Assembly (NCBI RefSeq): GCF_000010725.1 | Contig: NC_013854.1 | Span: forward strand, 1,765,001-1,829,000 | Source: Azospirillum sp. B510 | Lineage (GTDB): Bacteria; Pseudomonadota; Alphaproteobacteria; Azospirillales; Azospirillaceae | DNA length: 64,000 nucleotides | Direction of reading: 5' to 3' | Shown here: in pieces, positions 57,353 to 64,000 of the stretch | Position numbering within the stretch: the first letter of the stretch is position 1 | Layout: the number at the start of each line of letters is the position of its first letter | Notes under the pieces: generated by a model | What the model saw: the letters and a program-made list of their open reading frames with translations, nothing else | Told to the model about the DNA's origin: nothing | Databases searched by the model: none | Made by a program: the position numbers and the translations under genes

Positions 57353-58081
57353 ATGGTTGCAAAACGCACCGTTAGAGACAGAACAAAGATATTCCACAAT
57401 GAGTCGAACAATGGTATCTGGATAAAAATTTTAAGCGATGACGGGATAATACCGATGGGAAACAACTTATCAGAGAGAATGAGGGTAATTATAGGTTGCT
57501 TAGGTGGCGGATTTGTTGGAATTTCTACATATCCAATCCCTGCATACAAATTGCTCATTGCAGATCCAAGCATGGAAGTAACAGTATTTGGCTGGGTTTG
57601 TCGTATTATTTTTTCGGCATTTGTTGGCGGCCTGTGGGTTTTCTTAAATGAAGAAGAGCACAATAGAATGAAGTTGTTTCAGCTTGGCATCGTTGGTCCA
57701 GCAATGATTTCAGCATTAATATCAGCAAATTCTTCATCAATCGAAAGATTGGCAAGCAGAGCCAATCTGTTTAATCTGACAAACTCAGCCTTTGCCGCTG
57801 ACGGAAAAATAAAAGTTATGAAAAATGATGATAGGGATTTCAGTATTTCTGGTGACGCCAATGTTTCCGGTTCTGCCGCGATATCATTAAAAGATAAAAT
57901 AAAAACGGAAGGAACCATTGTTCAGAAATTTATTGGTGGATTCACAGGAAATTCAGCCGTAATAGAGACAGGGAATTCTACAAAATCATCGCAACATATA
58001 GGAGTTATAGAAAGCAAATCAAAAAATTCTTGCGCTTCAAATTCTATTGGATCAATAACAAGTATCAACAACTGCAATTAG
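57353..58081 (+). CDS. AT-rich orphan membrane protein, unknown function
   Basis: I recognise no family in this 242-residue protein. It has three hydrophobic segments (about 44-68, 77-98 and 107-125) and then a Ser/Asn/Gly-rich tail of some 115 residues with a cysteine near the end of each of its last blocks (227, 241). Base composition is far more AT-rich than all neighbours, and codon choice (AAA, ATA, TTA, AAT) is foreign to this genome, so recent transfer is likely. No ribosome site is evident; ATGs at 57455 and 57479 are alternative starts. It lies between the gcv riboswitch and a shared terminator. Confidence 0.65.
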   Translation: MVAKRTVRDRTKIFHNESNNGIWIKILSDDGIIPMGNNLSERMRVIIGCLGGGFVGISTYPIPAYKLLIADPSMEVTVFGWVCRIIFSAFVGGLWVFLNEEEHNRMKLFQLGIVGPAMISALISANSSSIERLASRANLFNLTNSAFAADGKIKVMKNDDRDFSISGDANVSGSAAISLKDKIKTEGTIVQKFIGGFTGNSAVIETGNSTKSSQHIGVIESKSKNSCASNSIGSITSINNCN

Positions 58082-58222
58082 AACAAAATTATCTCAATAT
58101 GTTATTGTTTATTTTTAATGCATTATTTCATATAAATTTCTATAAAACAAATTTGAATGCCGAATTCATAAATAATTACTAATGAAAGGCCTAAACTTTT
58201 ATCCTATAATTTTTCCGATAAA

Positions 58223-58260
58223 CCATGCGAGAGAGTCGCTTTTATGACTCCCTCGCATGG
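58223..58260. terminator. Shared hairpin between the AT-rich gene and the lipoprotein gene
   Basis: CCATGCGAGAGAGTC (58223-58237) pairs with GACTCCCTCGCATGG (58246-58260) with one mismatch over an eight-base loop. The two flanking genes converge here. Downstream T richness is moderate on both sides. Confidence 0.6.
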
Positions 58261-58282
58261 CTTATATTTAGAAAAGCTTTAG

Positions 58283-58885
58283 TTACTTCTTAACCTGCGT
58301 CCGGTTGAAGCTCAGCTGCTCCGGCGTCAGCTGGAAACCCAGATAAATCTTCCAGTCCTTGGCGTTGGCGTCCTTGGGCAGCGGGATCTTCGGCGTCAGC
58401 TCCTCCTTGGTGCCGGCGCGCGGCTGGCCGGGGACGAAGGTGACGTCGGTGTCGAAATAGGCCTTCGACACCAGCGAATCATCCGGCTTGGCGATGGCGA
58501 CGAAATACTGGTACTTGGCGGTGTTGCCCTGCAACGCCGGGCCGCGTTCGGCGATCAGATAGACGTTCACATTCACGGTGACGCCGTTGCTGGTGTAATC
58601 GCAACTGCCGCTGAAGTCGGTCAGGGCGGCGCGCGACTCCAGATCGGTCAGATCCTTGCCGCCGGGGCGGAAGACCGTCACCTCCTGAAGGTCGCGGACG
58701 ATGTTGACCTTCGGGCAGGCCAGCGCCGCCTCCGCCGGGTCCTTCGGCCCCAGCCCCATGCCGGAGCAGCCGGACAGCACCAGCACGGCCCCGGCCGCGA
58801 GCAGCGCAGGGCGGCCCATCCCGGAGAGGGACGCCAGCGGGCTTTTCCGGGCGGGGGTTCCTATATTACGGTCGCGGCGGTCCAT
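58283..58885 (-). CDS. Probable lipoprotein
   Basis: The 200-residue protein has an N-terminal hydrophobic segment ending in the lipobox LSGC (cysteine about residue 40), which indicates a lipid-anchored periplasmic protein. The mature part (CPKVNIVRDLQEVTVFRPGG) looks beta-rich. Family not recognised with certainty; similar proteins are found widely in Rhodospirillales as hypotheticals. The ATG at 58885 has an AGG eight bases upstream; an ATG at 58819 gives a shorter, more usual signal peptide and may be the real start. Confidence 0.8.
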   Translation of the reverse strand: MDRRDRNIGTPARKSPLASLSGMGRPALLAAGAVLVLSGCSGMGLGPKDPAEAALACPKVNIVRDLQEVTVFRPGGKDLTDLESRAALTDFSGSCDYTSNGVTVNVNVYLIAERGPALQGNTAKYQYFVAIAKPDDSLVSKAYFDTDVTFVPGQPRAGTKEELTPKIPLPKDANAKDWKIYLGFQLTPEQLSFNRTQVKK

Positions 58886-59038
58886 CGGTTCGGCCTGATC
58901 GGTTAACGGGCTGTTGGACCGCGACTTTAGTGTCCCGGCGTGACCGGCACAAGACCGCGCGGCGGTTCGCGCCTTGTGACCGTTCACCACAGGACCACCT
59001 AAGGGCGACGTCTCACAGGCAAGGGCGGAACAGCGCAT

Positions 59039-60001
59039 ATGACCACGACCACTCCCCTGACCATTCTCCTCGCGGCGCCGCGCGGATTCTGCGCCGGGGT
59101 GGACCGGGCGATCCAGATCGTCGAGACGGCGCTCGACCGCTATGGCGCGCCGGTCTATGTCCGGCATGAGATCGTCCACAACCGCTTCGTGGTCGAAAGC
59201 CTCGAATCGAAGGGCGCCGTCTTCGTCGACGAGCTGACCGAGGTGCCGGACGGACGCCCGGTGGTGTTCTCCGCCCATGGCGTGCCGAAATCGGTGCCGC
59301 AGGCGGCGGAGTCGCGCGGGCTGTTCTATCTCGACGCCACCTGTCCGCTGGTCAGCAAGGTTCACCGCGAGGCCGAACGCCATTTCGACGAGGGCAAGCA
59401 GATCGTCCTGATCGGCCATGCCGGCCATCCCGAGGTGATCGGCACCATGGGCCAGCTACCCGACGGCGCCGTCGTTCTGGTCGAGACGGTGGCCGACGTC
59501 GCGACGCTGGCGGTGCGCGATCCGGAAAACCTCGCCTACGCCACCCAGACCACCCTGTCGGTCGATGAGACGACGGAGATCCTCGCCGCCCTCCAGGCCC
59601 GTTTCCCCGCCATCGCCGGGCCGAAGAAGGAGGATATCTGCTACGCCACCACCAACCGTCAGGCGGCGGTCAAGGCCATCGCGCCGAAGGTGGACGCGCT
59701 GCTGGTGCTCGGGGCGCCCAACTCCTCCAACTCCAAGCGGCTGGTCGAGGTGGCGAAGACCCATGGCTGTCCGGCCGCCCAACTGGTCCAGCGCGCCGCC
59801 GACATCGACTGGAGCGCGCTGGCCGGCGTCACCCGTCTCGGCATCACCGCCGGCGCGTCCGCCCCGGAGGTGCTGGTCGAGGAGGTGATCGACGCCGCCC
59901 GCGCCCGCTTCGACGTGACGGTCGAGGAACTGCGCACGGCGACGGAAAACATCGTCTTCAAGCTGCCGCGCGCCCTGCTGGAGGATCGGGAGGAGGCTTG
60001 A
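59039..60001 (+). CDS. ispH: 4-hydroxy-3-methylbut-2-enyl diphosphate reductase
   Basis: IspH catalyses the last step of the methylerythritol phosphate pathway, giving IPP and DMAPP. The three iron-sulfur cysteines are Cys18 (APRGFCAGV), Cys102 ([12 protein letters not shown]) and Cys201 ([11 protein letters not shown]). The 320-residue length is normal. It is divergent from the lipoprotein gene and convergent with cobQ. Confidence 0.96.
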   Translation: MTTTTPLTILLAAPRGFCAGVDRAIQIVETALDRYGAPVYVRHEIVHNRFVVESLESKGAVFVDELTEVPDGRPVVFSAHGVPKSVPQAAESRGLFYLDATCPLVSKVHREAERHFDEGKQIVLIGHAGHPEVIGTMGQLPDGAVVLVETVADVATLAVRDPENLAYATQTTLSVDETTEILAALQARFPAIAGPKKEDICYATTNRQAAVKAIAPKVDALLVLGAPNSSNSKRLVEVAKTHGCPAAQLVQRAADIDWSALAGVTRLGITAGASAPEVLVEEVIDAARARFDVTVEELRTATENIVFKLPRALLEDREEA

Positions 60002-60037
60002 AGGAGGATGCTTGACCGAGGGGGCGCGCCAGCGCCC

Positions 60038-61501
60038 TCATCCCTCCGCCACCCGCAACAGCCCCTCAACATCCACAACGCTTTCCAAACGCTCGGCAAC
60101 GGCATCCAGCGCCCGTTCCACGGCAAGGCCGTAGTCGAGGTCCGATAGCGCGCCGCCCAATCCCCTCAGATAGGCGGCGCGGAAGCCGTCCGCCGTGAAC
60201 AGCCCGTGCAGGTAGCAACCCGCCACCCGCCCGTCCGCCGACTCCGCCCCGTCGGTTCCGCCGCCGGCAAGCTCCAGCATCGGCCGCGCCCGGTCCGGCC
60301 CGTCGGTGCGGCCCATATGCATCTCGTAGCCCGCCACCGCCGCGCCGGTGCGCCGCTCGGTGCCGTGCGCCTCCTCCAGCACCTTCGGCCCCATCAGCAC
60401 CGTCTCGACCTCCAGCAGGCCGAGCCCGGCGGCCTCGCCCGGCGGGCCTTCGATGCCGTCGGGATCGGCGATGCGGCGGCCCAGCATCTGATAACCGCCG
60501 CAGATGCCCAGCACCCGCCCGCCGCGCCGCCAATGGGCCAGCAGGTCGATGTCCCAGCCCTGCATCCGCAGGAAGGCGAGGTCGGCGATGGTCGTCTTGG
60601 TGCCGGGCAGGATCACCAGATCGGCGTCGCCCGGCAGCGGCCGTCCCGGACGCACCATGGTCAGCGCCACTCCCGGCTCCTGCGCCAGCGGATCGAAATC
60701 ATCGAAATTGGCGATGTGCGGCAGCATCGCCACCGCAACGCGCAGCGCCCCTTCTCCAGCCGCCCGTGGCCGGTCGAGCGCCACCGCATCCTCCGCCGGC
60801 AGCGTCGCCGCCTCCTTCAGCCAGGGCACCACGCCGAAACCGCGCCATCCGGTGTGCCGCTCGATGATCCGCAGCCCTTCATCGAACAGGCGAACATCGC
60901 CGCGGAACTTATTGATCAGAAAGCCCTTGATCAGCTCCTGCTCAGATTTTGGTAGAAGGGCGTGGGTGCCGACCAGACTGGCGATGACCCCGCCGCGGTC
61001 GATGTCGCCGACCAGCAGGACCGGCACATCGGCGGCGGTGGCGAAGCCCATGTTGGCGATGTCGCCGGCCCGCAGATTGACCTCCGCCGGGCTGCCGGCA
61101 CCCTCGACGACGACGATGTCGGCCTCGGCCCGCAGCCGCTCGAAACTGTCGAGCACGGTGCCGAGCAGCTCGCGCTTGCGCGCCTGATAATCGGCGGCCC
61201 GCGCGGTGCCCACCACGACACCGCGCACCACCACCTGGGATCCGACATCCGACTGCGGCTTCAGCAGCACCGGATTCATGTGGACGCTGGGCGCCACGCC
61301 GCAGGCCCGCGCCTGAAGCGCCTGGGCCCGGCCAATCTCGCCGCCGTCGGCGGTGACGGCGGCGTTGTTCGACATGTTCTGTGGCTTGAACGGCCGGACG
61401 GTCAGCCCGCGCCGCGCCAGCGCCCGGCACAGCCCGGCCACCAGCAGCGACTTGCCGACGTCGGAGCCGGTGCCCTGCAACATGATCGCCCGAGATCTCA
61501 T
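60038..61501 (-). CDS. cobQ: Cobyric acid synthase CobQ
   Basis: CobQ amidates adenosylcobyrinic diamide at four positions in cobalamin synthesis. The 487-residue protein has an N-terminal P-loop-like [12 protein letters not shown] and a C-terminal class I glutamine amidotransferase domain with the nucleophile in [10 protein letters not shown] and a histidine in GCYLHGLF. It starts four bases after the cobO stop, and it ends the cupin-cobU-cobO-cobQ run. Confidence 0.95.
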   Translation of the reverse strand: MRSRAIMLQGTGSDVGKSLLVAGLCRALARRGLTVRPFKPQNMSNNAAVTADGGEIGRAQALQARACGVAPSVHMNPVLLKPQSDVGSQVVVRGVVVGTARAADYQARKRELLGTVLDSFERLRAEADIVVVEGAGSPAEVNLRAGDIANMGFATAADVPVLLVGDIDRGGVIASLVGTHALLPKSEQELIKGFLINKFRGDVRLFDEGLRIIERHTGWRGFGVVPWLKEAATLPAEDAVALDRPRAAGEGALRVAVAMLPHIANFDDFDPLAQEPGVALTMVRPGRPLPGDADLVILPGTKTTIADLAFLRMQGWDIDLLAHWRRGGRVLGICGGYQMLGRRIADPDGIEGPPGEAAGLGLLEVETVLMGPKVLEEAHGTERRTGAAVAGYEMHMGRTDGPDRARPMLELAGGGTDGAESADGRVAGCYLHGLFTADGFRAAYLRGLGGALSDLDYGLAVERALDAVAERLESVVDVEGLLRVAEG

Positions 61502-61505
61502 GATC

Positions 61506-62141
61506 TTAGAACTCGATGCCGGCCTGGGCCTTCACCCCGGCCTCGAACGGGTGCTTGACCAGCGTCATCTCGGTGACGAGGTCGGCGGCGGCGATCAGCT
61601 CCGGCTTGGCGTTGCGGCCGGTGACGCAGACATGCAGGTCGGGCCGGCGGGCCGCCAGCACCGCCAGCACCTCGTCCAGCGGCAGATACTCCATGCGCAG
61701 AACGATGTTCAGCTCGTCCAGCACGATCAGGCGGTAACGCGGGTCGGCCATCAGCTCCTTGGCCTTGGCCCAGGCGGCCTCGGCGGCGGCGATGTCGCGG
61801 GCGCGGTCCTGGGTGTCCCAGGTGAAGCCCTCGCCCATCGTGTGGAAATCGACCAGATCCTCGAAGCGCTCCAGCGCCACCGTCTCGCCGGTGGACCAGG
61901 CGCCCTTGACGAACTGCACCATGCCGACGCGCATGCCGTGGCCGACCGCGCGCATCATCAGCCCGAAGGCGGCGGTCGATTTGCCCTTGCCCTTGCCGGT
62001 GTGGACCATCAGCAGGCCCTTCTCCAGCGTCTTCGACGCCAGCGCCCGCTCCTGCAAGGCCTTGCGGCGCTTCATCTTCTCGGCATGGCGGCGGTTTAGC
62101 TCGCCGGCGTCGGCCATGGTGTCGGCCATGGTGTCGGTCAT
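61506..62141 (-). CDS. cobO: Cob(I)yrinic acid a,c-diamide adenosyltransferase
   Basis: CobO attaches the adenosyl group to the corrin cobalt. The 211-residue protein has the P-loop GKGKGKST (49-56), [10 protein letters not shown], and the [11 protein letters not shown] Walker B. The first residues contain a short repeat ([13 protein letters not shown], from GGCCATGGTGTC twice in the plus strand). Its start overlaps the cobU stop by four bases. Confidence 0.94.
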   Translation of the reverse strand: MTDTMADTMADAGELNRRHAEKMKRRKALQERALASKTLEKGLLMVHTGKGKGKSTAAFGLMMRAVGHGMRVGMVQFVKGAWSTGETVALERFEDLVDFHTMGEGFTWDTQDRARDIAAAEAAWAKAKELMADPRYRLIVLDELNIVLRMEYLPLDEVLAVLAARRPDLHVCVTGRNAKPELIAAADLVTEMTLVKHPFEAGVKAQAGIEF

Positions 62142-62677
62142 GCGGGGGTTCCCTTCACGAACATCGGCAGACCGGCGACGGTCAGCACGACGCGCGGCGC
62201 CACGGCCGCGATGGATTGATGCAGGCGGCCGGCATGGTCGCGGAAACGGCGGGCCAGCGCGTTGTCGGGCACGATGCCGAGCCCGACCTCGTTGGAGACC
62301 AGCACCACCCGCCCCGGCAGGGTCGGCAGAAGCGCGACCAGCGCCGCGCTCTCCGCCGCGATGTCGGCGTCGGCCATCATCAGGTTGGTCAGCCACAGGG
62401 TCAGGCAATCGACCAGCAGTCCGGTGCCCGCGGCGGCGTGGCGGCGCAGGGCGCCGGTCAGATCGCGCGGCTCCTCCACCGTCGTCCAGTCCGGGCCGCG
62501 GTCTTCACGGTGCTTCGCCACCCGTTCCGCCATCTCGGCATCCCACACCTGCGAGGTGGCGATGTAGACGCGCGGGCCGCCCGGCGCGGTCACCAGCCCC
62601 TCGGCATAGCGGCTCTTGCCAGAGCGGGCGCCGCCCAGCACCAGGGTCAGGTCGGCGTTCGGTATCCCGGCGCTCAT
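62138..62677 (-). CDS. cobU: Adenosylcobinamide kinase / guanylyltransferase
   Basis: This bifunctional 179-residue enzyme (CobU/CobP) phosphorylates adenosylcobinamide and then transfers GMP. The P-loop is GGARSGKS (15-22); VYIATSQVWDAEM and LVSNEVGLGIVPDN are family signatures. It overlaps the genes on both sides by four bases. Confidence 0.95.
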   Translation of the reverse strand: MSAGIPNADLTLVLGGARSGKSRYAEGLVTAPGGPRVYIATSQVWDAEMAERVAKHREDRGPDWTTVEEPRDLTGALRRHAAAGTGLLVDCLTLWLTNLMMADADIAAESAALVALLPTLPGRVVLVSNEVGLGIVPDNALARRFRDHAGRLHQSIAAVAPRVVLTVAGLPMFVKGTPA

Positions 62678-63135
62678 TCCCAAACACGTCCGTCGCGGTG
62701 GCGATAGGCGCCGTCGCGCCAGACCATGTCCTCGTCGGAATAATCGATCTCGTCGCCGGCGCCGCGGTCGCCAACCTCCAGATAGCTGGCCGGGCGGTCG
62801 CCGTGGTTGATCAGCCGGTGGCCGTCGGCGACGCCGTGGGGAAAGCCGGCGCACATGCCGGCGCTCAACGGAGTCTCGCCGGCATCGGTCACCAGCGTCA
62901 GCTCGCCCTCGACCACATAGACGAACTCGTCCTGCCGGCTGTGCCAATGGCGCAGGGCCGACGAGGCACCGGGCGCCAGCCGGGTCAGGTTGACGCCGAA
63001 ATTGCTCAGCCCCAGCGGATCGCCCAGCACCACCCGGTGCCGCCCCGCGACCTGCCCCCGGAAGGGCTGCGGATAGTCGGTGGCGCCGGTTTCGGCGGAC
63101 AGGCTGGCGGGATCGATGACCGGCGGTTTTGGCAT
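62674..63135 (-). CDS. Cupin-domain protein at the head of a cobalamin gene run
   Basis: The 153-residue protein has a single cupin barrel with the metal motif HWHSRQDEFVYVVEGE and later GMCAGFPHGVADGH. Its function is unknown. GGAG lies seven bases before the ATG at 63135 and its stop overlaps the cobU start (ATGA), so it is co-translated with cobalamin genes although no cupin step is established there. No cobalamin riboswitch is visible upstream. Confidence 0.83.
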   Translation of the reverse strand: MPKPPVIDPASLSAETGATDYPQPFRGQVAGRHRVVLGDPLGLSNFGVNLTRLAPGASSALRHWHSRQDEFVYVVEGELTLVTDAGETPLSAGMCAGFPHGVADGHRLINHGDRPASYLEVGDRGAGDEIDYSDEDMVWRDGAYRHRDGRVWE

Positions 63136-63313
63136 GGCCCGTCTCCGGTTTGGCTGTGCGGGTCCGGACTGTCGCAAACCGCACCGGCTGCGTCAAACGG
63201 CGCAAGCCCCTTCGGCGGGCAGGGTTGCCGATCGGGCTTGCCCGCGCCCCGGCCGACAGGCATCCTCGCAGCCGGCATTCTTGCTGCATCGCAACATCAA
63301 AAGCCGCGAACCG

Positions 63314-64000
63314 ATGACGACCCTGGAACTGATCAGCCGCCACCCCGCCGGCACGGCCAAGGCGCCGCCGCTCCTGTTCGTTCATGGCGCCTTCAGCGGC
63401 GCCTGGATCTGGGACGCCAAGTTCCTTCCCTGGTTCGCCGCCCGCGGCTGGGAGGCTCACGCCGTCTCGCTGCGCGGCCACGGCGACAGCGAGGGGCGCC
63501 ACCGGCTGGACAGCTTCGGCATCGCCGACTTCGTCGATGACGTTCTGGAGGCGGCCGGCCGCCTGTCCGCCCCGCCGGTGCTGATCGGCCATTCCATGGG
63601 TGGCATGGTGGTCCAGCGGGCACTGGCGAAGCGCCGCTTTCCAGCCGGCGTGCTGATGGCGTCGGCGCCGCCCTACGGCCTGCTGTCCTCGACCATGGGG
63701 CTGGCCTGGCGCTCCCCCTTCGTGTTCCAGCAGATGTCGATGCTGATGACCTTCGGCGAGAGCGCCTTCGATCCGGAGGCGATCCGCCGCGCCATGTTCT
63801 CCGACAAGATGCCTCGCGACGAAGCCGCGCAATATGACAGGCGCATGCAGGAGGAGTCGCGCCGCGTCCTGCTGGATATCGGCGGCTGGATTCCCTTCCC
63901 CGTGCTGCCGCCCCGCGATTTGCCGATTCTGGTGATGGGGGCGGAGGAGGATCTGCTTTTCCCCCGCGCCGAGGTGGTCGCCACCGCCATGGCGCTGGGC
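63314..64000 (+). CDS. Alpha/beta-fold hydrolase, cut off by the window edge
   Basis: The visible 229 residues have LLFVHGAFSGAWIWD (oxyanion loop), LRGHGDSEG, the elbow IGHSMGGMVVQRAL with the nucleophile serine, and VMGAEEDLLFP where the acid residue would be; the catalytic histidine would be just beyond the edge. The substrate is unknown. It starts at 63314 with no strong ribosome site and is divergent from the cupin gene. Confidence 0.86.
   Translation, partial: MTTLELISRHPAGTAKAPPLLFVHGAFSGAWIWDAKFLPWFAARGWEAHAVSLRGHGDSEGRHRLDSFGIADFVDDVLEAAGRLSAPPVLIGHSMGGMVVQRALAKRRFPAGVLMASAPPYGLLSSTMGLAWRSPFVFQQMSMLMTFGESAFDPEAIRRAMFSDKMPRDEAAQYDRRMQEESRRVLLDIGGWIPFPVLPPRDLPILVMGAEEDLLFPRAEVVATAMALG

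Noticed and set aside
63136-63313. Cobalamin riboswitch ahead of the cupin-cobU-cobO-cobQ run
   Set aside because: The divergent gap is only 178 bases and no B12-box-like sequence is visible.

Overview
The window reads as chromosomal or chromid DNA of a GC-rich alphaproteobacterium, most likely Azospirillum or a close relative in the Rhodospirillales. This is inferred from protein families and gene order, not from a marker gene. Pointers are the high GC content with dense coding, a MucR/Ros regulator, a DUF1127 protein, an RpoH-type sigma factor, the pyrB-pyrC-plsY order with a degenerate dihydroorotase, the split glycine decarboxylase (gcvPA/gcvPB), and a GH17-GT2 protein of the cyclic beta-glucan type. 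No tRNA, rRNA, CRISPR array, insertion sequence or prophage was recognised. Most genes sit in short operons with 4-base ATGA overlaps.

Layout. 1-9.8 kb: the tail of a molybdenum hydroxylase, an EAL phosphodiesterase, cysQ-DUF455 and thrB-rnhA, then peroxiredoxin, YjdM, a DsbD/ScsB-type reductase and yqgE. 9.8-15.7 kb (minus strand): uvrC and pgsA followed by a molybdenum cofactor run, mobB-HAD-moeA-moaD-moaE. 16-21.6 kb: a pteridine-reductase-like SDR, small proteins and a three-gene ABC importer. 21.6-26.2 kb: a Kef-type antiporter, a ferrous iron module (cupredoxin + FTR1) behind a strong Fur box, two tandem GFA proteins and a DUF1127 protein. 26.3-30.5 kb: a GcvA-type LysR regulator, pyrB-pyrC'-plsY and a ribbon-helix-helix protein whose 3' end holds the plsY terminator. 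30.6-35 kb: DJ-1, acetoacetyl-CoA synthetase, a HAD protein and TerC. 35.4-37.7 kb: two nucleoid or global regulators in tandem (HU, MucR-like) and rpoH. 38-44 kb: a globin-coupled chemoreceptor, GNAT, hydrolases and a lytic transglycosylase. 44-49.2 kb: uvrB, a GAF-GGDEF cyclase and a DUF6285-phosphotransferase pair. 49.4-52 kb: the beta-glucan synthase. 52.5-57.3 kb: gcvT-gcvH-gcvPA-gcvPB behind a tandem glycine riboswitch. 57.3-58.1 kb: an AT-rich orphan membrane protein. 58.3-64 kb: a lipoprotein, ispH, the cobalamin genes cupin-cobU-cobO-cobQ and a truncated hydrolase at the edge.

How the parts connect. Moco synthesis (moaDE, moeA, mobB) would serve enzymes like the hydroxylase at the left edge. 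uvrB and uvrC lie 29 kb apart. The EAL and GGDEF proteins and the globin chemoreceptor point to c-di-GMP and oxygen-linked behaviour. The glycine cleavage genes carry a riboswitch, and the window also encodes a GcvA-like LysR protein that may or may not act on them.

The least explained pieces are the AT-rich gene at 57353-58081, the roughly 400 bp region upstream of uvrC with DnaA-box-like sites beside an AT-rich stretch, the MucR-like protein lacking two zinc ligands, and recurring CCCTCTCCC/GGGAGAGGG intergenic hairpins.
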